Shown one piece after another: positions 1 to 6,573 of a stretch of 16,424 nucleotides of DNA; position 1 is the first letter of the stretch; the number at the start of each line of letters is the position of its first letter. This DNA comes from Clostridia bacterium. GTDB lineage: Bacteria > Bacillota > Clostridia > TANB77 > CAG-508. Both the position numbers and the translations under genes were made by a program. Where the stretch lies: positions 1 through 16,424 of the forward strand of contig CAAECB010000089.1 of the NCBI GenBank assembly GCA_900754285.1, read 5' to 3'. The notes below the pieces were generated by a model, which worked only from the letters and a program-made list of their open reading frames with translations, did no database searches and was not told where the DNA came from.

Positions 1-47
1 AAAAAAAATATAGTATTATATAAAAGCGTTATGGAGAACACGCATAT

Positions 48-123
48 GGGCTATTAGCTCAGGTGGTAGAGCACTTGACTTTTAATCAAGTTGTCCCGCG
101 TTCGAGTCGCGGATAGCTCACCA
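48..123 (+). tRNA. tRNA-Lys (anticodon TTT)
   Basis: A full cloverleaf can be drawn. The acceptor GGGCTAT pairs with ATAGCTC with one G-U, the anticodon stem ACTTGA/TCAAGT encloses loop CTTTTAA, the T-loop is TTCGAGT and the 3' CCA is encoded (121-123). It is the first gene of a three-tRNA cluster. The 47 bases before it hold a possible -10 but the window start hides any -35, so the cluster may continue upstream. Confidence 0.96.
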
Positions 124-161
124 AGAACTAAATAACTAAAACAAAAAGTTATTTAGTTCTT
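123..161 (+). other. 15-bp hairpin between tRNA-Lys and tRNA-Glu
   Basis: The arms 123-137 and 147-161 are perfectly complementary over 15 bp around a 9-nt A-rich loop. The left arm begins on the last base of the tRNA-Lys CCA. There is no long U-run, so it is more likely a processing or 3'-end-protecting structure, or a weak attenuator, than a full terminator. The role is inferred. Confidence 0.6.
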
Positions 162-169
162 TATATTAA

Positions 170-244
170 GGCCCCGTGGTCAAGCGGTTAAGACATCGCC
201 CTTTCACGGCGGAGACATGGGTTCGATTCCCGTCGGGGTCACCA
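170..244 (+). tRNA. tRNA-Glu (anticodon TTC)
   Basis: The acceptor GGCCCCG pairs with CGGGGTC with one G-U. The anticodon stem CGCC/GGCG carries loop CTTTCAC, so the anticodon is TTC. The T-arm loop is TTCGATT and CCA is encoded at 242-244. A small AT hairpin (244-264, 7 bp) follows immediately, before the next tRNA. Confidence 0.95.
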
Positions 245-266
245 ATATATTAAAAAAATATATTTT

Positions 267-342
267 GCCACTTTAGCTCAGCTGGTAGAGCATCGCACTT
301 GTAATGCGAGGGTCATCCGTTCAAGTCGGATAAGTGGCTCCA
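267..342 (+). tRNA. tRNA-Thr (anticodon TGT)
   Basis: The acceptor GCCACTT pairs perfectly with AAGTGGC. The anticodon stem closes loop CTTGTAA, giving anticodon TGT. The D-arm AGCTCAGCTGGTAGAGC and T-loop TTCAAGT are standard, and CCA is encoded (340-342). It is the last gene of the cluster and is followed after 6 nt by the terminator. Confidence 0.96.
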
Positions 343-348
343 ATAAAG

Positions 349-386
349 GTTAGTAGTCTTGAGAAACTTGATTACTAACTTTTTTT
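349..386 (+). terminator. Rho-independent terminator of the tRNA cluster
   Basis: GTTAGTAGTC (349-358) pairs with GATTACTAAC (370-379), 10 bp with one G-U, followed directly by seven T (380-386). This is a textbook intrinsic terminator just after tRNA-Thr. Confidence 0.9.
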
Positions 387-395
387 ACATATAAA
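368..395 (+). promoter_or_regulatory. Candidate promoter of the short-chain reductase gene
   Basis: TTGATT (368-373), a 16-nt spacer and TATAAA (390-395) lie a short distance before the ribosome binding site. The -35 falls in the 3' arm of the preceding tRNA terminator. This is plausible but weak; no better candidate exists in the 42 bp between terminator and gene. Confidence 0.35.
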
Positions 396-428
396 AAGGT
401 AAAGCCTTAAGAAAGGAAAAAATAAAAA

Positions 429-1163
429 TTGGAAAAAAAGATAATAATAATAACAGGAGCATCAAGAGGAATAGGAAGAGAAATAGCAAAAACACTAGCA
501 CGAGAAGGGTATACAATAATAGCAAATTATAATAAATCAGAAAGAGAAGCACAAAAACTAAAAAAAGAACTTCAAGAAGAAAACAAAGAAATAGACATAT
601 ATAAAGCAAATATTGCAAACGAAGAAGAAACACAAGAAATGATAAAATACGTAATAAAAAAATACAAAAAAATAGATGTATTAATAAATAATGCAGGAAT
701 AGACAAAATTCAACTAGTAACAGAAGTAACCAAAAAAGATTGGGATGAAATAATAAACACTAATTTATATGGAACATTCTATATAAGCCAGCAAGCAGCA
801 AAAAACATGATACAAAATAAACAAGGAAAAATAATAAATATATCATCAATATGGGGCCAAATAGGAGCATCAATGGAAGTAGTATACTCGATATCAAAAG
901 CAGGAGTAGATGGACTAACAAAAGCACTAGCAAAAGAATTAGGACCATCAGGAATACAGGTAAACTCAATAGCACCAGGATTTATAAAAACAGAAATGAA
1001 TTCAAACTTTAACGAACAAGAAATAAATGAAATAAAAGACGAAATACCACTACAAAAATTAGGGGAATGTACAGATATTGCTAAATGCGTAAAATGGCTA
1101 ATAGAGGACAATTATGTGACAGGACAGGTAATAGCAATAAATGGAGGATGGAGTATAACTTAA
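429..1163 (+). CDS. ymfI: Short-chain dehydrogenase/reductase, YmfI-like (EF-P 5-aminopentanone reductase) or FabG-like
   Basis: A 244-aa classical SDR, the usual length. The cofactor motif TGASRGIG is at residues 9-16, NNAG at 87-90, and the catalytic tetrad is Asn112, Ser140, Tyr153 and Lys157 (YSISK). The stretch SSIWGQIGAS.EV.YS resembles what I remember of Bacillus YmfI, which reduces the 5-aminopentanone group on elongation factor P, more than ordinary FabG. FabG, the 3-oxoacyl-ACP reductase of fatty acid synthesis, remains the main alternative, and neither efp nor fatty-acid genes are in view. The start is TTG at 429 with GAAAGG at 411-416; no ATG precedes the cofactor motif, so the rarer start is required. 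It is probably cytosolic and NADPH-dependent. Its codons are strongly A-ending (residues 5-8 are four ATA in a row). It converges on the next gene. Confidence 0.85.
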   Translation: MEKKIIIITGASRGIGREIAKTLAREGYTIIANYNKSEREAQKLKKELQEENKEIDIYKANIANEEETQEMIKYVIKKYKKIDVLINNAGIDKIQLVTEVTKKDWDEIINTNLYGTFYISQQAAKNMIQNKQGKIINISSIWGQIGASMEVVYSISKAGVDGLTKALAKELGPSGIQVNSIAPGFIKTEMNSNFNEQEINEIKDEIPLQKLGECTDIAKCVKWLIEDNYVTGQVIAINGGWSIT

Positions 1164-1192
1164 ACTAAAATTAAATTTTAAAGAATGAGTTG

Positions 1193-1263
1193 ATGCTTTT
1201 GGGGTCGGAGCAAAAAAACATTACCTAAAGGCAATGTTTTTATTCCTCCGACCCCAAAAGCAT
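1193..1263. repeat. Long nested palindrome between convergent genes, REP-like (GGGGTCGGAG variant)
   Basis: The outer arms 1193-1210 and 1246-1263 form a perfect 18-bp stem. Inside it a second perfect 9-bp stem, AAAAACATT/AATGTTTTT, joins 1214-1222 to 1233-1241. Each half carries TTTTGGGGTCGGAG followed by an A-run and ACATT, the same order of blocks as the TTTTTGGGGACGGACTC repeats further along. It therefore looks like two diverged repeat copies head to head. The right arm overlaps the stop codon of the minus-strand gene by one base. It may also end transcription of both convergent genes, although neither side has a good U-run. Confidence 0.75.
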
Positions 1264-1739
1264 TAAGCTTGGTCAACAGCTTTATTTTTTTTCTTATAAT
1301 TACCAGAAATCAATTTAGGCAAATAAGTAATAATCTTATAAACAGCCAAACGAATCTTTTTACTCCACAAATAAGACTTTCTAAGTTTACGAGGAGCACC
1401 AATAGAAGAAGGCTCATCCTCTAAAACAATAAGTTCAGTCTGAGGTTTTTCCAATTGAAAAACATAATTTTGACCATCATTATTATCCCATTGACCATTA
1501 GAATTTCTAAAACAGAAATTAAAAGTCTCACCCTCACACAATTGAAGTTCAGCCTGAAAACCTAATTCAGTCTTTTCCATTTGAATCTCATTAATATTAT
1601 CCCAATTATGACCAAAGCCATAATGAATAAAAACATCTTCAGAGCCATTTTGAAAAAACTCACCAGTGTAAGATATTTTAACATTACTATTTTCAATTAA
1701 TTTATCAGTATTAAAAAATATATTTTTCATCAATTCCAT
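1263..1739 (-). CDS. Small protein with a CBM25/CBM53-like starch-binding domain
   Basis: 158 aa, no signal peptide and no membrane segment, so probably cytoplasmic. Residues 20-97 resemble carbohydrate-binding modules of the CBM25/26/53 group: ISYTGEFF, a HYGFG.NWDNI segment with Trp46, and the typical FCFRNSNGQWDNNDGQNY block with Trp84. Such modules bind starch or glycogen through aromatic residues. The last 40 residues are basic and partly amphipathic and match nothing I recognise. The start is ATG at 1739, with AAGGAG (minus strand, 1748-1753) 8 nt upstream; the in-frame TTG at 1745 lies only 2 nt from it and is unlikely. No catalytic domain is present and no glycogen gene is in the window, so a role in glycogen or starch handling is inference. 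Confidence 0.75.
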   Translation of the reverse strand: MELMKNIFFNTDKLIENSNVKISYTGEFFQNGSEDVFIHYGFGHNWDNINEIQMEKTELGFQAELQLCEGETFNFCFRNSNGQWDNNDGQNYVFQLEKPQTELIVLEDEPSSIGAPRKLRKSYLWSKKIRLAVYKIITYLPKLISGNYKKKNKAVDQA

Positions 1740-1773
1740 GTTCAAAACTCCTTATTTATCTTTTGCTACCAAC

Positions 1774-1802
1774 ATTATAATATTAAAATTGACAATGTGC
1801 AA
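1774..1802 (-). promoter_or_regulatory. Promoter of the CBM-like gene
   Basis: On the minus strand TTGCAC (1802-1797), a 17-nt spacer and a perfect TATAAT (1779-1774). The start codon lies 35 nt beyond the -10. Confidence 0.75.
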
Positions 1803-2000
1803 TAGTTTTTTTAAAAAAATTGAAAAAAATTGTCAAAAAAATAAAAAGAAGAATAAAACCAAAAAGCAAACATAAGATAAAATAAGAGAAAATAAAAAGC
1901 AAAAAACAAAGCAAAATCCAAAAGAAAAGACTATAAAGGAAGATATGCAGCCAAAAATAAAAAAAGGAAAATTAAAGCAAATCAAAAAAGAGAAAAAATA

Positions 2001-2029
2001 TTGTAAAAAAAAAATATTTGTGCTAAAAT
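2001..2029 (+). promoter_or_regulatory. Promoter of the VanW/G5 gene
   Basis: TTGTAA (2001-2006), a 17-nt spacer and TAAAAT (2024-2029), with TG at 2021-2022 giving an extended -10. The rest of the divergent gap from 1803 to 2000 is extremely A-rich and holds nothing else I can defend. Confidence 0.7.
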
Positions 2030-2064
2030 TTTAAATAGAAAAAAGAAAATAAGGGGAAATGAAA

Positions 2065-3957
2065 ATGGAAGAAAACCTAAAAGAAAGAGAAGAAGAAAAA
2101 CAAAAAGAAACAGAAGCAAAAAACAAAGAAAAGCCAGAAGAATTCAAGCAAGTAAAAGAAAAGCCAAAGAAAATAAAGGAAGAAAAAAGAAAAATGGAAG
2201 AAAAAAAGAAAAAAAGAAAATGGATACCAATAGCAATACTAATAGGGATAATATTCATAATAGGAATATTAATATCAACAATATTTGCATTTGCAAACAT
2301 AAATAAAAACACAATAGTAAGTGGGGTAAAAATAGAAGGAATAGACGTATCAGGACTATCAGCAGAAGAAGCAAAAGGAAAACTAGAAACCATATATACA
2401 GAAAAGCTAGAAACAGAAATACCAGTACAATATAACGAATACGAAACAACAATAAATGCAAACCTATTTGAAACAAAATACAATATAGAAGACGCAGTAA
2501 AAAAAGCAGTAGAAATAGGAAAAGAAGGAAACATATTTGAAAACAACTACAAAATCCTATTTGCATTAATAGGAAAGCAAGACATAAAAGTAGAAATGCA
2601 ACTAAATGAAGAAGCAGCCAAAAAAATAATAGAAGACTTAGGAACAAACTTACCAGGAGTAGTAATAGAATCATCATATTATATAGAAGACAACAAATTA
2701 ATAATAACAAAAGGTCAAGCAGGAGTAAAAATAGACACAGACAAATTACTAGAAGAGCTAAAAGAAAAGCTAAAAGGAACAGAAAAAATAACAGACTATA
2801 TAACAATACCAGTAACAGAAGAGCAGCCAACAGCAATAGACATAGACAAAATACACGAAGAAATATACAAAGAAGTAAAAGACGCATATTACACGCAAAA
2901 TCCATTTGAAATACATCCAGAAGAAGAAGGAATAGACTTTGATGTAGAAGCAGCCAAAAAAGCATTAGAAGAAGAAAAAGAAGAATATGAAATAGACTTG
3001 AAAATAACAAAACCAAAAGTAACAACGAGTCAAATAGGAACAGAAGCATTTCCAGACCAGCTAGCAACATTCAGAACAAACTATGACGGAGGAGACAAAG
3101 ACAGAACCACAAACTTGCAACTAGCATGTAATAAAATAAACGGAAAAGTACTAATGCCAAACGAAACATTTTCATACAACAAAACCCTAGGAGCAAGAAC
3201 AGCAGCAGCAGGATACAAAAACGCCAAAGTATATGAAGCAGGGCAAGTAGTAGACGGAATAGGAGGAGGAATATGCCAAATATCCACAACCCTATATAAT
3301 GCAGTACTAAGAGCAAACTTAGAAATAGTAGAAAGAAGAAACCACCAATTTGTAACATCATATGTAGAAGCAGGAATGGATGCCACAGTAGTATATGGAA
3401 TGACAGACTTCAAATTCAAAAACACAAGAAAATACCCAGTAAAAATAATAGCATCAGCCAAAAATGGAGTAGCAACAGTATCATTATACGGAATAAAGGA
3501 AAGCGAAGAATACACATTCTCATTCAGAACAGTAACAGTATCAACAATACCAACATCAACAAAATACATAGATGATGCAACATTACCAGTAGGAACAGAA
3601 AAAGTAAAACAAAAAGGAGCAAATGGAAAAAAGACAGAAACATATATAACAAAAATGCTAAACGGAAAAATAGTAGAAACAAAAATACTATCAAGAGACA
3701 CATATGACGCAATGCAAAGAATAGTATTAAGAGGAACAAAAGGAGGAACAAAAGGAGCAACAAACACAACAACAACAGAAAACAATAAAACAACCAATAA
3801 CAACGGAACCACAGGAGGAAACACAAGCAATAAAGGAACAGAAACACAGCCAACAACAACACAACCAGAAAAAACAAACACAACCAATAATACAAAAACA
3901 GACTCAAGTCAAAAAACAAACAGCACCAAAGCAAATACAACAGCAGAAAAACAATAA
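2065..3957 (+). CDS. Membrane-anchored VanW-family protein with peptidoglycan-binding-like and G5 domains
   Basis: 630 aa from the ATG at 2065, which has AAGGGG 8 nt upstream; the ATG at 2059 is only 2 nt from it. Residue numbers below count from 2059. Residues 1-54 are a Lys/Glu-rich cytoplasmic stretch, and 55-78 are one membrane helix with the rest outside. About 85-330 resembles the YoaR/PG_binding_4 repeats that precede VanW domains. About 335-465 is the VanW domain with its hallmark GGGICQISTTLYNA (Gly402 to about 415). About 495-560 is a G5-like domain, ending in a low-complexity Thr/Asn/Lys tail. VanW is named from vancomycin-resistance clusters but its biochemical role is unclear; this architecture is common in Clostridia and suggests cell-wall association. 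There is no resistance gene nearby, so resistance should not be assumed. Codons are almost all A- or C-ending. Confidence 0.88.
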   Translation: MEENLKEREEEKQKETEAKNKEKPEEFKQVKEKPKKIKEEKRKMEEKKKKRKWIPIAILIGIIFIIGILISTIFAFANINKNTIVSGVKIEGIDVSGLSAEEAKGKLETIYTEKLETEIPVQYNEYETTINANLFETKYNIEDAVKKAVEIGKEGNIFENNYKILFALIGKQDIKVEMQLNEEAAKKIIEDLGTNLPGVVIESSYYIEDNKLIITKGQAGVKIDTDKLLEELKEKLKGTEKITDYITIPVTEEQPTAIDIDKIHEEIYKEVKDAYYTQNPFEIHPEEEGIDFDVEAAKKALEEEKEEYEIDLKITKPKVTTSQIGTEAFPDQLATFRTNYDGGDKDRTTNLQLACNKINGKVLMPNETFSYNKTLGARTAAAGYKNAKVYEAGQVVDGIGGGICQISTTLYNAVLRANLEIVERRNHQFVTSYVEAGMDATVVYGMTDFKFKNTRKYPVKIIASAKNGVATVSLYGIKESEEYTFSFRTVTVSTIPTSTKYIDDATLPVGTEKVKQKGANGKKTETYITKMLNGKIVETKILSRDTYDAMQRIVLRGTKGGTKGATNTTTTENNKTTNNNGTTGGNTSNKGTETQPTTTQPEKTNTTNNTKTDSSQKTNSTKANTTAEKQ

Positions 3958-3967
3958 AAATTATTTA

Positions 3968-3996
3968 TCTAGGAAAGTTCGGAGGACTTTCCTAGA
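3968..3996 (+). terminator. Hairpin after the VanW/G5 gene
   Basis: TCTAGGAAAGT (3968-3978) pairs perfectly with ACTTTCCTAGA (3986-3996) around TCGGAGG, 10 bp past the stop codon. It lacks a U-tract on the plus strand, so termination may depend on it together with the second hairpin at 4046-4106. Confidence 0.55.
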
Positions 3997-4045
3997 ATAG
4001 AGCAAAAGCAGACATCGATAAAATTAGCACTTATTAGAATATAAT

Positions 4046-4106
4046 AAATGCGACACTAGCCAAAAGTTAAAAATAAAAAATTAACAAAAGGCCAAGTGTC
4101 GCATTT
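4046..4106 (-). terminator. Terminator of dapA (possibly bidirectional)
   Basis: AAATGCGACACT (4046-4057) pairs with AGTGTCGCATTT (4095-4106), 12 bp, extended by GCC/GGC and TTAA/TTAA inner pairs. Read on the minus strand it starts 10 nt after the dapA stop and is followed by a T/A-rich run. On the plus strand it is followed by only four T. Confidence 0.7.
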
Positions 4107-4116
4107 TGCGGTACAA

Positions 4117-4989
4117 CTATTTTTTTAGTAAATTATCCAAAAGCACCTTATTTTTAGAAGAAAGCTCACAAAGAGGAAGTCTAGGCAAACCAAAATCAAA
4201 ACCCAAAACATTAAGAGCATACTTAACAGGAATAGGATTAACCTCACAAAAAAGAGCAGAAATAATAGGCAATAAATCCAACTGCAAATTTTTAGAATCA
4301 GCCAAATTACCATCCAAAAAAGAAGCAACCATATTATGAGTTTCTAAAGGCTTAATATTAGACAAAACCGAAATAACACCAATACCACCCAAAGACAAAA
4401 TAGGAAGAACCTGAACATCATTCCCAGAATAAATAAAAAGATTATCCTTACACAAGGCAGCAATTTTAGCAACTTGAGAAATATTACCACTAGCCTCTTT
4501 AATAGCAACAATATTAGGAATTTTAGAAAGTTCCAAACAAGTTTCAGGTTCAATATTTACACCAGTTCGACTAGGAACATTATACAAAATAATAGGGATA
4601 GAAACACTTTCAGCAATTTTAGAATAATGACTAATCAAACCAGATTGAGTGCATTTATTATAATAAGGAGTAACAATCAAAAGTCCGTCAACTCCTAAGC
4701 TTTCAGCCAATTTAGCATTAGAAATAGCCTTAGAAGTATCATTACTACCACATCCAGCAATCACAGGAACCCTGTCAGCCACAAAATCAACAGCACAACT
4801 AATAACAGAAGATTTCTCATCATCAGACATAGTAGCAGCCTCACCAGTAGTACCACAAACAACAATACTATCAACAGAATTAGACAACTGAAAATCCAAC
4901 AATTTTTTAAAAGCCGATAAATTAACTCCATTAGAACCAAAAGGAGTAGCAATAGCAGTACCAACGCCTTTAAACAACACTTTTTTCAT
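4117..4989 (-). CDS. dapA: 4-hydroxy-tetrahydrodipicolinate synthase
   Basis: 290 aa, the normal length for DapA. It condenses pyruvate with aspartate semialdehyde in the first committed step of the diaminopimelate/lysine pathway, in the cytosol. All catalytic residues are in place with a constant +3 offset from the E. coli enzyme: Thr47-Thr48 in GTTGE, Tyr110 in TPYYNK, Tyr136 in YNVPSRTG, Arg141, and the Schiff-base Lys164 in VAIKEASGN. Near the end, NPIPVK is also typical. The start is ATG at 4989 with GGAAGG about 8 nt upstream. No other lysine-pathway gene is adjacent, and corA upstream has its own terminator, so dapA is probably transcribed alone. I see no lysine riboswitch or T-box in the short upstream gap. 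Codons are T-ending (GCT, ACT, GTT), opposite to the plus-strand genes. A sister family such as N-acetylneuraminate lyase is less likely given the motif set. Confidence 0.95.
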   Translation of the reverse strand: MKKVLFKGVGTAIATPFGSNGVNLSAFKKLLDFQLSNSVDSIVVCGTTGEAATMSDDEKSSVISCAVDFVADRVPVIAGCGSNDTSKAISNAKLAESLGVDGLLIVTPYYNKCTQSGLISHYSKIAESVSIPIILYNVPSRTGVNIEPETCLELSKIPNIVAIKEASGNISQVAKIAALCKDNLFIYSGNDVQVLPILSLGGIGVISVLSNIKPLETHNMVASFLDGNLADSKNLQLDLLPIISALFCEVNPIPVKYALNVLGFDFGLPRLPLCELSSKNKVLLDNLLKK

Positions 4990-5104
4990 ACAAAAAACCT
5001 TCCTTTCATTTTTTAAAAAGTAGATATAGCAAAAAAATAGAAAAATTTTAAACTAATACACTTTTTATAAAACTAAATAAATATGTCTTTAAAAATATAT
5101 TCAA

Positions 5105-5144
5105 AAAAATAAAAAATAACACTATATAAAAATATAATGTTATT
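5105..5144 (-). terminator. Terminator of corA
   Basis: AATAACA (5115-5121) pairs with TGTTATT (5138-5144), with an inner TATA/TATA extension across one mismatch. On the minus strand the hairpin is followed by a long T-rich tract (complement of 5114-5103). It lies 54 nt beyond the corA stop. The other bases of the 5000-5197 gap are plain AT-rich DNA in which I see no unambiguous dapA promoter. Confidence 0.7.
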
Positions 5145-5197
5145 AAAAAATATAAAAATAAATTTTTTATGTGCCCAAAATTCAAAAAAGCTAAAAA

Positions 5198-6148
5198 TTA
5201 ATTAAGCATATCTTTTTTCTTTAAAATCCAAGTAACTAATAAAGTAAGAACAACAGAAATAAAAATCATAATCACAAAACCAAAAGGACTATTTTGGAAA
5301 GGAATCTGAACATTCATACCCCAGAAGCTAGAAATCATAGTAGGAACAGCCAAAACAATAGTAATAGAAGTCAAAGTTTTCATAACAGTATTAAGATTAT
5401 TAGAAATAATAGAAGCATAAGCCTCCATAGTACCATTCAAAATATCACTATAAATTTTAGCCATCTCAATAGCTTGCCTGTTTTCAATAATAGCATCCTC
5501 AAGGATATCTTCATCAGCATCATATAATTTAATAATTTTACCCTTCAAAGTTTTTTCCATAACTAGTTCATTAGACTTTAAAGAAGTAGTAAAATAAACC
5601 AAGCCCTTTTCCAAGCTAAGCAATTTCAAAAGCTCCTTATTTTTCATAGAATTTTTTAATATATACTCAGCAATTTCAGTCTCTTTATTAATTTGCTTTA
5701 AGGTAGTCAAAAAATAAGAAGAATTCAAATAAAGAATCTGAAAAATAAAACGAGTCTTTTTGTAAGTCTGAAAATTCTTAATTTTACGCTTTTCAAAATC
5801 TTCAATAACTTTGTTTTTACGCAAAGAAACAGTAATAAAGAAATCATCACGAACAACAATCATCCCTAGTGGCATAGTAGTATAAATATCATTCTCTTCA
5901 GACTTTTCCTTTATAGGAACATCAACAACAAAAAGAATAGTGCCATCATCTTCTTCGGTATCAATTCTAGCCTTTTCCTCAAAATCTAGAGCATCGCGAA
6001 TAAAATCTTCTTGAATGTTGATATTTTCACAAACTTTTTTTATCTCATTTTCCGATGGATTCACTAGATTAATCCAACTACCTTTTTTGAAATCTTTAAT
6101 TTCTTCAATTTTATTAGTATTTACATCTGTGTTATAAATTTTAATCAT
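5198..6148 (-). CDS. corA: CorA-family Mg2+/divalent cation channel
   Basis: 316 aa from ATG at 6148, a normal CorA length. A large cytoplasmic N-terminal domain rich in acidic and Lys residues ends in a long helix (about 200-257) and two C-terminal membrane helices at about 258-277 and 289-309. The diagnostic GMN follows the first helix (residues 277-279, in SFWGMNVQIP; the more common form is YGMNF). CorA forms a pentamer that passes Mg2+, sometimes Co2+ or Ni2+, and is gated by cytosolic Mg2+. A TTG 36 nt further upstream is in frame, but AGGGGG (minus strand, 6165-6160) lies between it and the ATG, about 11 nt before the ATG, and supports the shorter start. The leader is only about 47 nt, too short for an M-box Mg2+ riboswitch. 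Confidence 0.92.
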   Translation of the reverse strand: MIKIYNTDVNTNKIEEIKDFKKGSWINLVNPSENEIKKVCENINIQEDFIRDALDFEEKARIDTEEDDGTILFVVDVPIKEKSEENDIYTTMPLGMIVVRDDFFITVSLRKNKVIEDFEKRKIKNFQTYKKTRFIFQILYLNSSYFLTTLKQINKETEIAEYILKNSMKNKELLKLLSLEKGLVYFTTSLKSNELVMEKTLKGKIIKLYDADEDILEDAIIENRQAIEMAKIYSDILNGTMEAYASIISNNLNTVMKTLTSITIVLAVPTMISSFWGMNVQIPFQNSPFGFVIMIFISVVLTLLVTWILKKKDMLN

Positions 6149-6167
6149 AACAAATCCATCCCCCTTT

Positions 6168-6184
6168 TTGCCTAAAAAAGGCAA
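6168..6184 (-). promoter_or_regulatory. Small hairpin in the corA leader
   Basis: TTGCCT (6168-6173) pairs with AGGCAA (6179-6184) around five A. It sits within the predicted leader just upstream of the corA Shine-Dalgarno. It is only 6 bp, so a regulatory role is speculative. Confidence 0.3.
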
Positions 6185-6201
6185 TAATACATGATATAAT
6201 A

Positions 6202-6230
6202 ATTTTAAACTGATTTGGTAAAATTGTCAA
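6202..6230 (-). promoter_or_regulatory. Promoter of corA
   Basis: On the minus strand a perfect TTGACA (6230-6225), a 17-nt spacer and TAAAAT (6207-6202). Transcription should start near 6195, leaving a short leader. Confidence 0.8.
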
Positions 6231-6312
6231 TAGATTGAAAATAATTTACATAAAATTCAACAAAAAATTCAAAAAACACAATTCCAATTCAGACAAAAAT
6301 TGCAGAATTGTA

Positions 6313-6342
6313 TTGACAAATAAACAAAAAAAGTATTATAAT
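6313..6342 (+). promoter_or_regulatory. Consensus promoter of tRNA-Lys(CTT)
   Basis: TTGACA (6313-6318), an 18-nt spacer and TATAAT (6337-6342), both boxes perfect, 48 nt before the tRNA. This is as expected for a strong stable-RNA promoter. Confidence 0.85.
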
Positions 6343-6390
6343 GAATAAGCAAAAAGAAAGAAAAACATGTTAGATAAAAAAATTATATAT

Positions 6391-6466
6391 GCACCATTAG
6401 CTTAGTTGGTAAAGCAGCTGACTCTTAATCAGAAGACCCTCGGTTCGAGTCCGAGATGGTGCACCA
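6391..6466 (+). tRNA. tRNA-Lys (anticodon CTT)
   Basis: The acceptor GCACCAT pairs perfectly with ATGGTGC. The anticodon loop CTCTTAA gives anticodon CTT, reading AAG. The T-loop is TTCGAGT and CCA is encoded (6464-6466). It is a single-gene unit with its own promoter, complementing the TTT isoacceptor at the window start. Confidence 0.96.
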
Positions 6467-6510
6467 ATTTTTTATCTTTTTTTTATATTATAAAAAATAA
6501 TATAAAAAAA
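6467..6510 (+). terminator. AT-only hairpin with T-runs after tRNA-Lys(CTT)
   Basis: Two T-runs (6468-6473 and 6477-6484) follow the tRNA. The second begins a perfect 14-bp AT-only stem, 6478-6491 with 6497-6510, around a 5-nt A loop. It is probably the 3' end of the tRNA transcript. Its strength is uncertain because it has no G-C pairs, so read-through into rubrerythrin is possible. Confidence 0.5.
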
Positions 6511-6573
6511 GAAAAAAATGAATAACAAAACAAAAAAAGCAAAAAATAAATAAAAAACGAGGAGGAAATAAAA

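Noticed and set aside
1945..2034. A 29-codon Lys-rich frame (MQPKIKKGKLKQ...) with AAAGGA a few bases upstream, in the gap before the VanW/G5 gene
   Set aside because: The DNA is almost pure A, where Lys-rich frames arise by chance, and its end overlaps the -35, spacer and -10 of the next gene's promoter.
2255..3940. Long Leu/Phe/Val-rich open frames on the minus strand opposite the VanW/G5 gene
   Set aside because: They mirror the A-rich codons of the real gene, have no ribosome binding sites and overlap it completely. The same holds opposite ymfI, ABC-F, tex and the minus-strand genes.
2065..3957. VanW annotation as vancomycin resistance
   Set aside because: No vanA/H/X/S/R-type genes are nearby, and VanW/G5 proteins are common in sensitive Clostridia. 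Only an envelope role is supportable.
4990..5104. Lysine riboswitch, T-box or clear promoter upstream of dapA
   Set aside because: The sequence is short and nearly pure AT. No riboswitch core or T-box sequence is visible, and no -35/-10 pair has good spacing.
6149..6230. M-box (Mg2+) riboswitch upstream of corA
   Set aside because: The predicted leader is only about 47 nt with one 6-bp hairpin, far shorter than an M-box.
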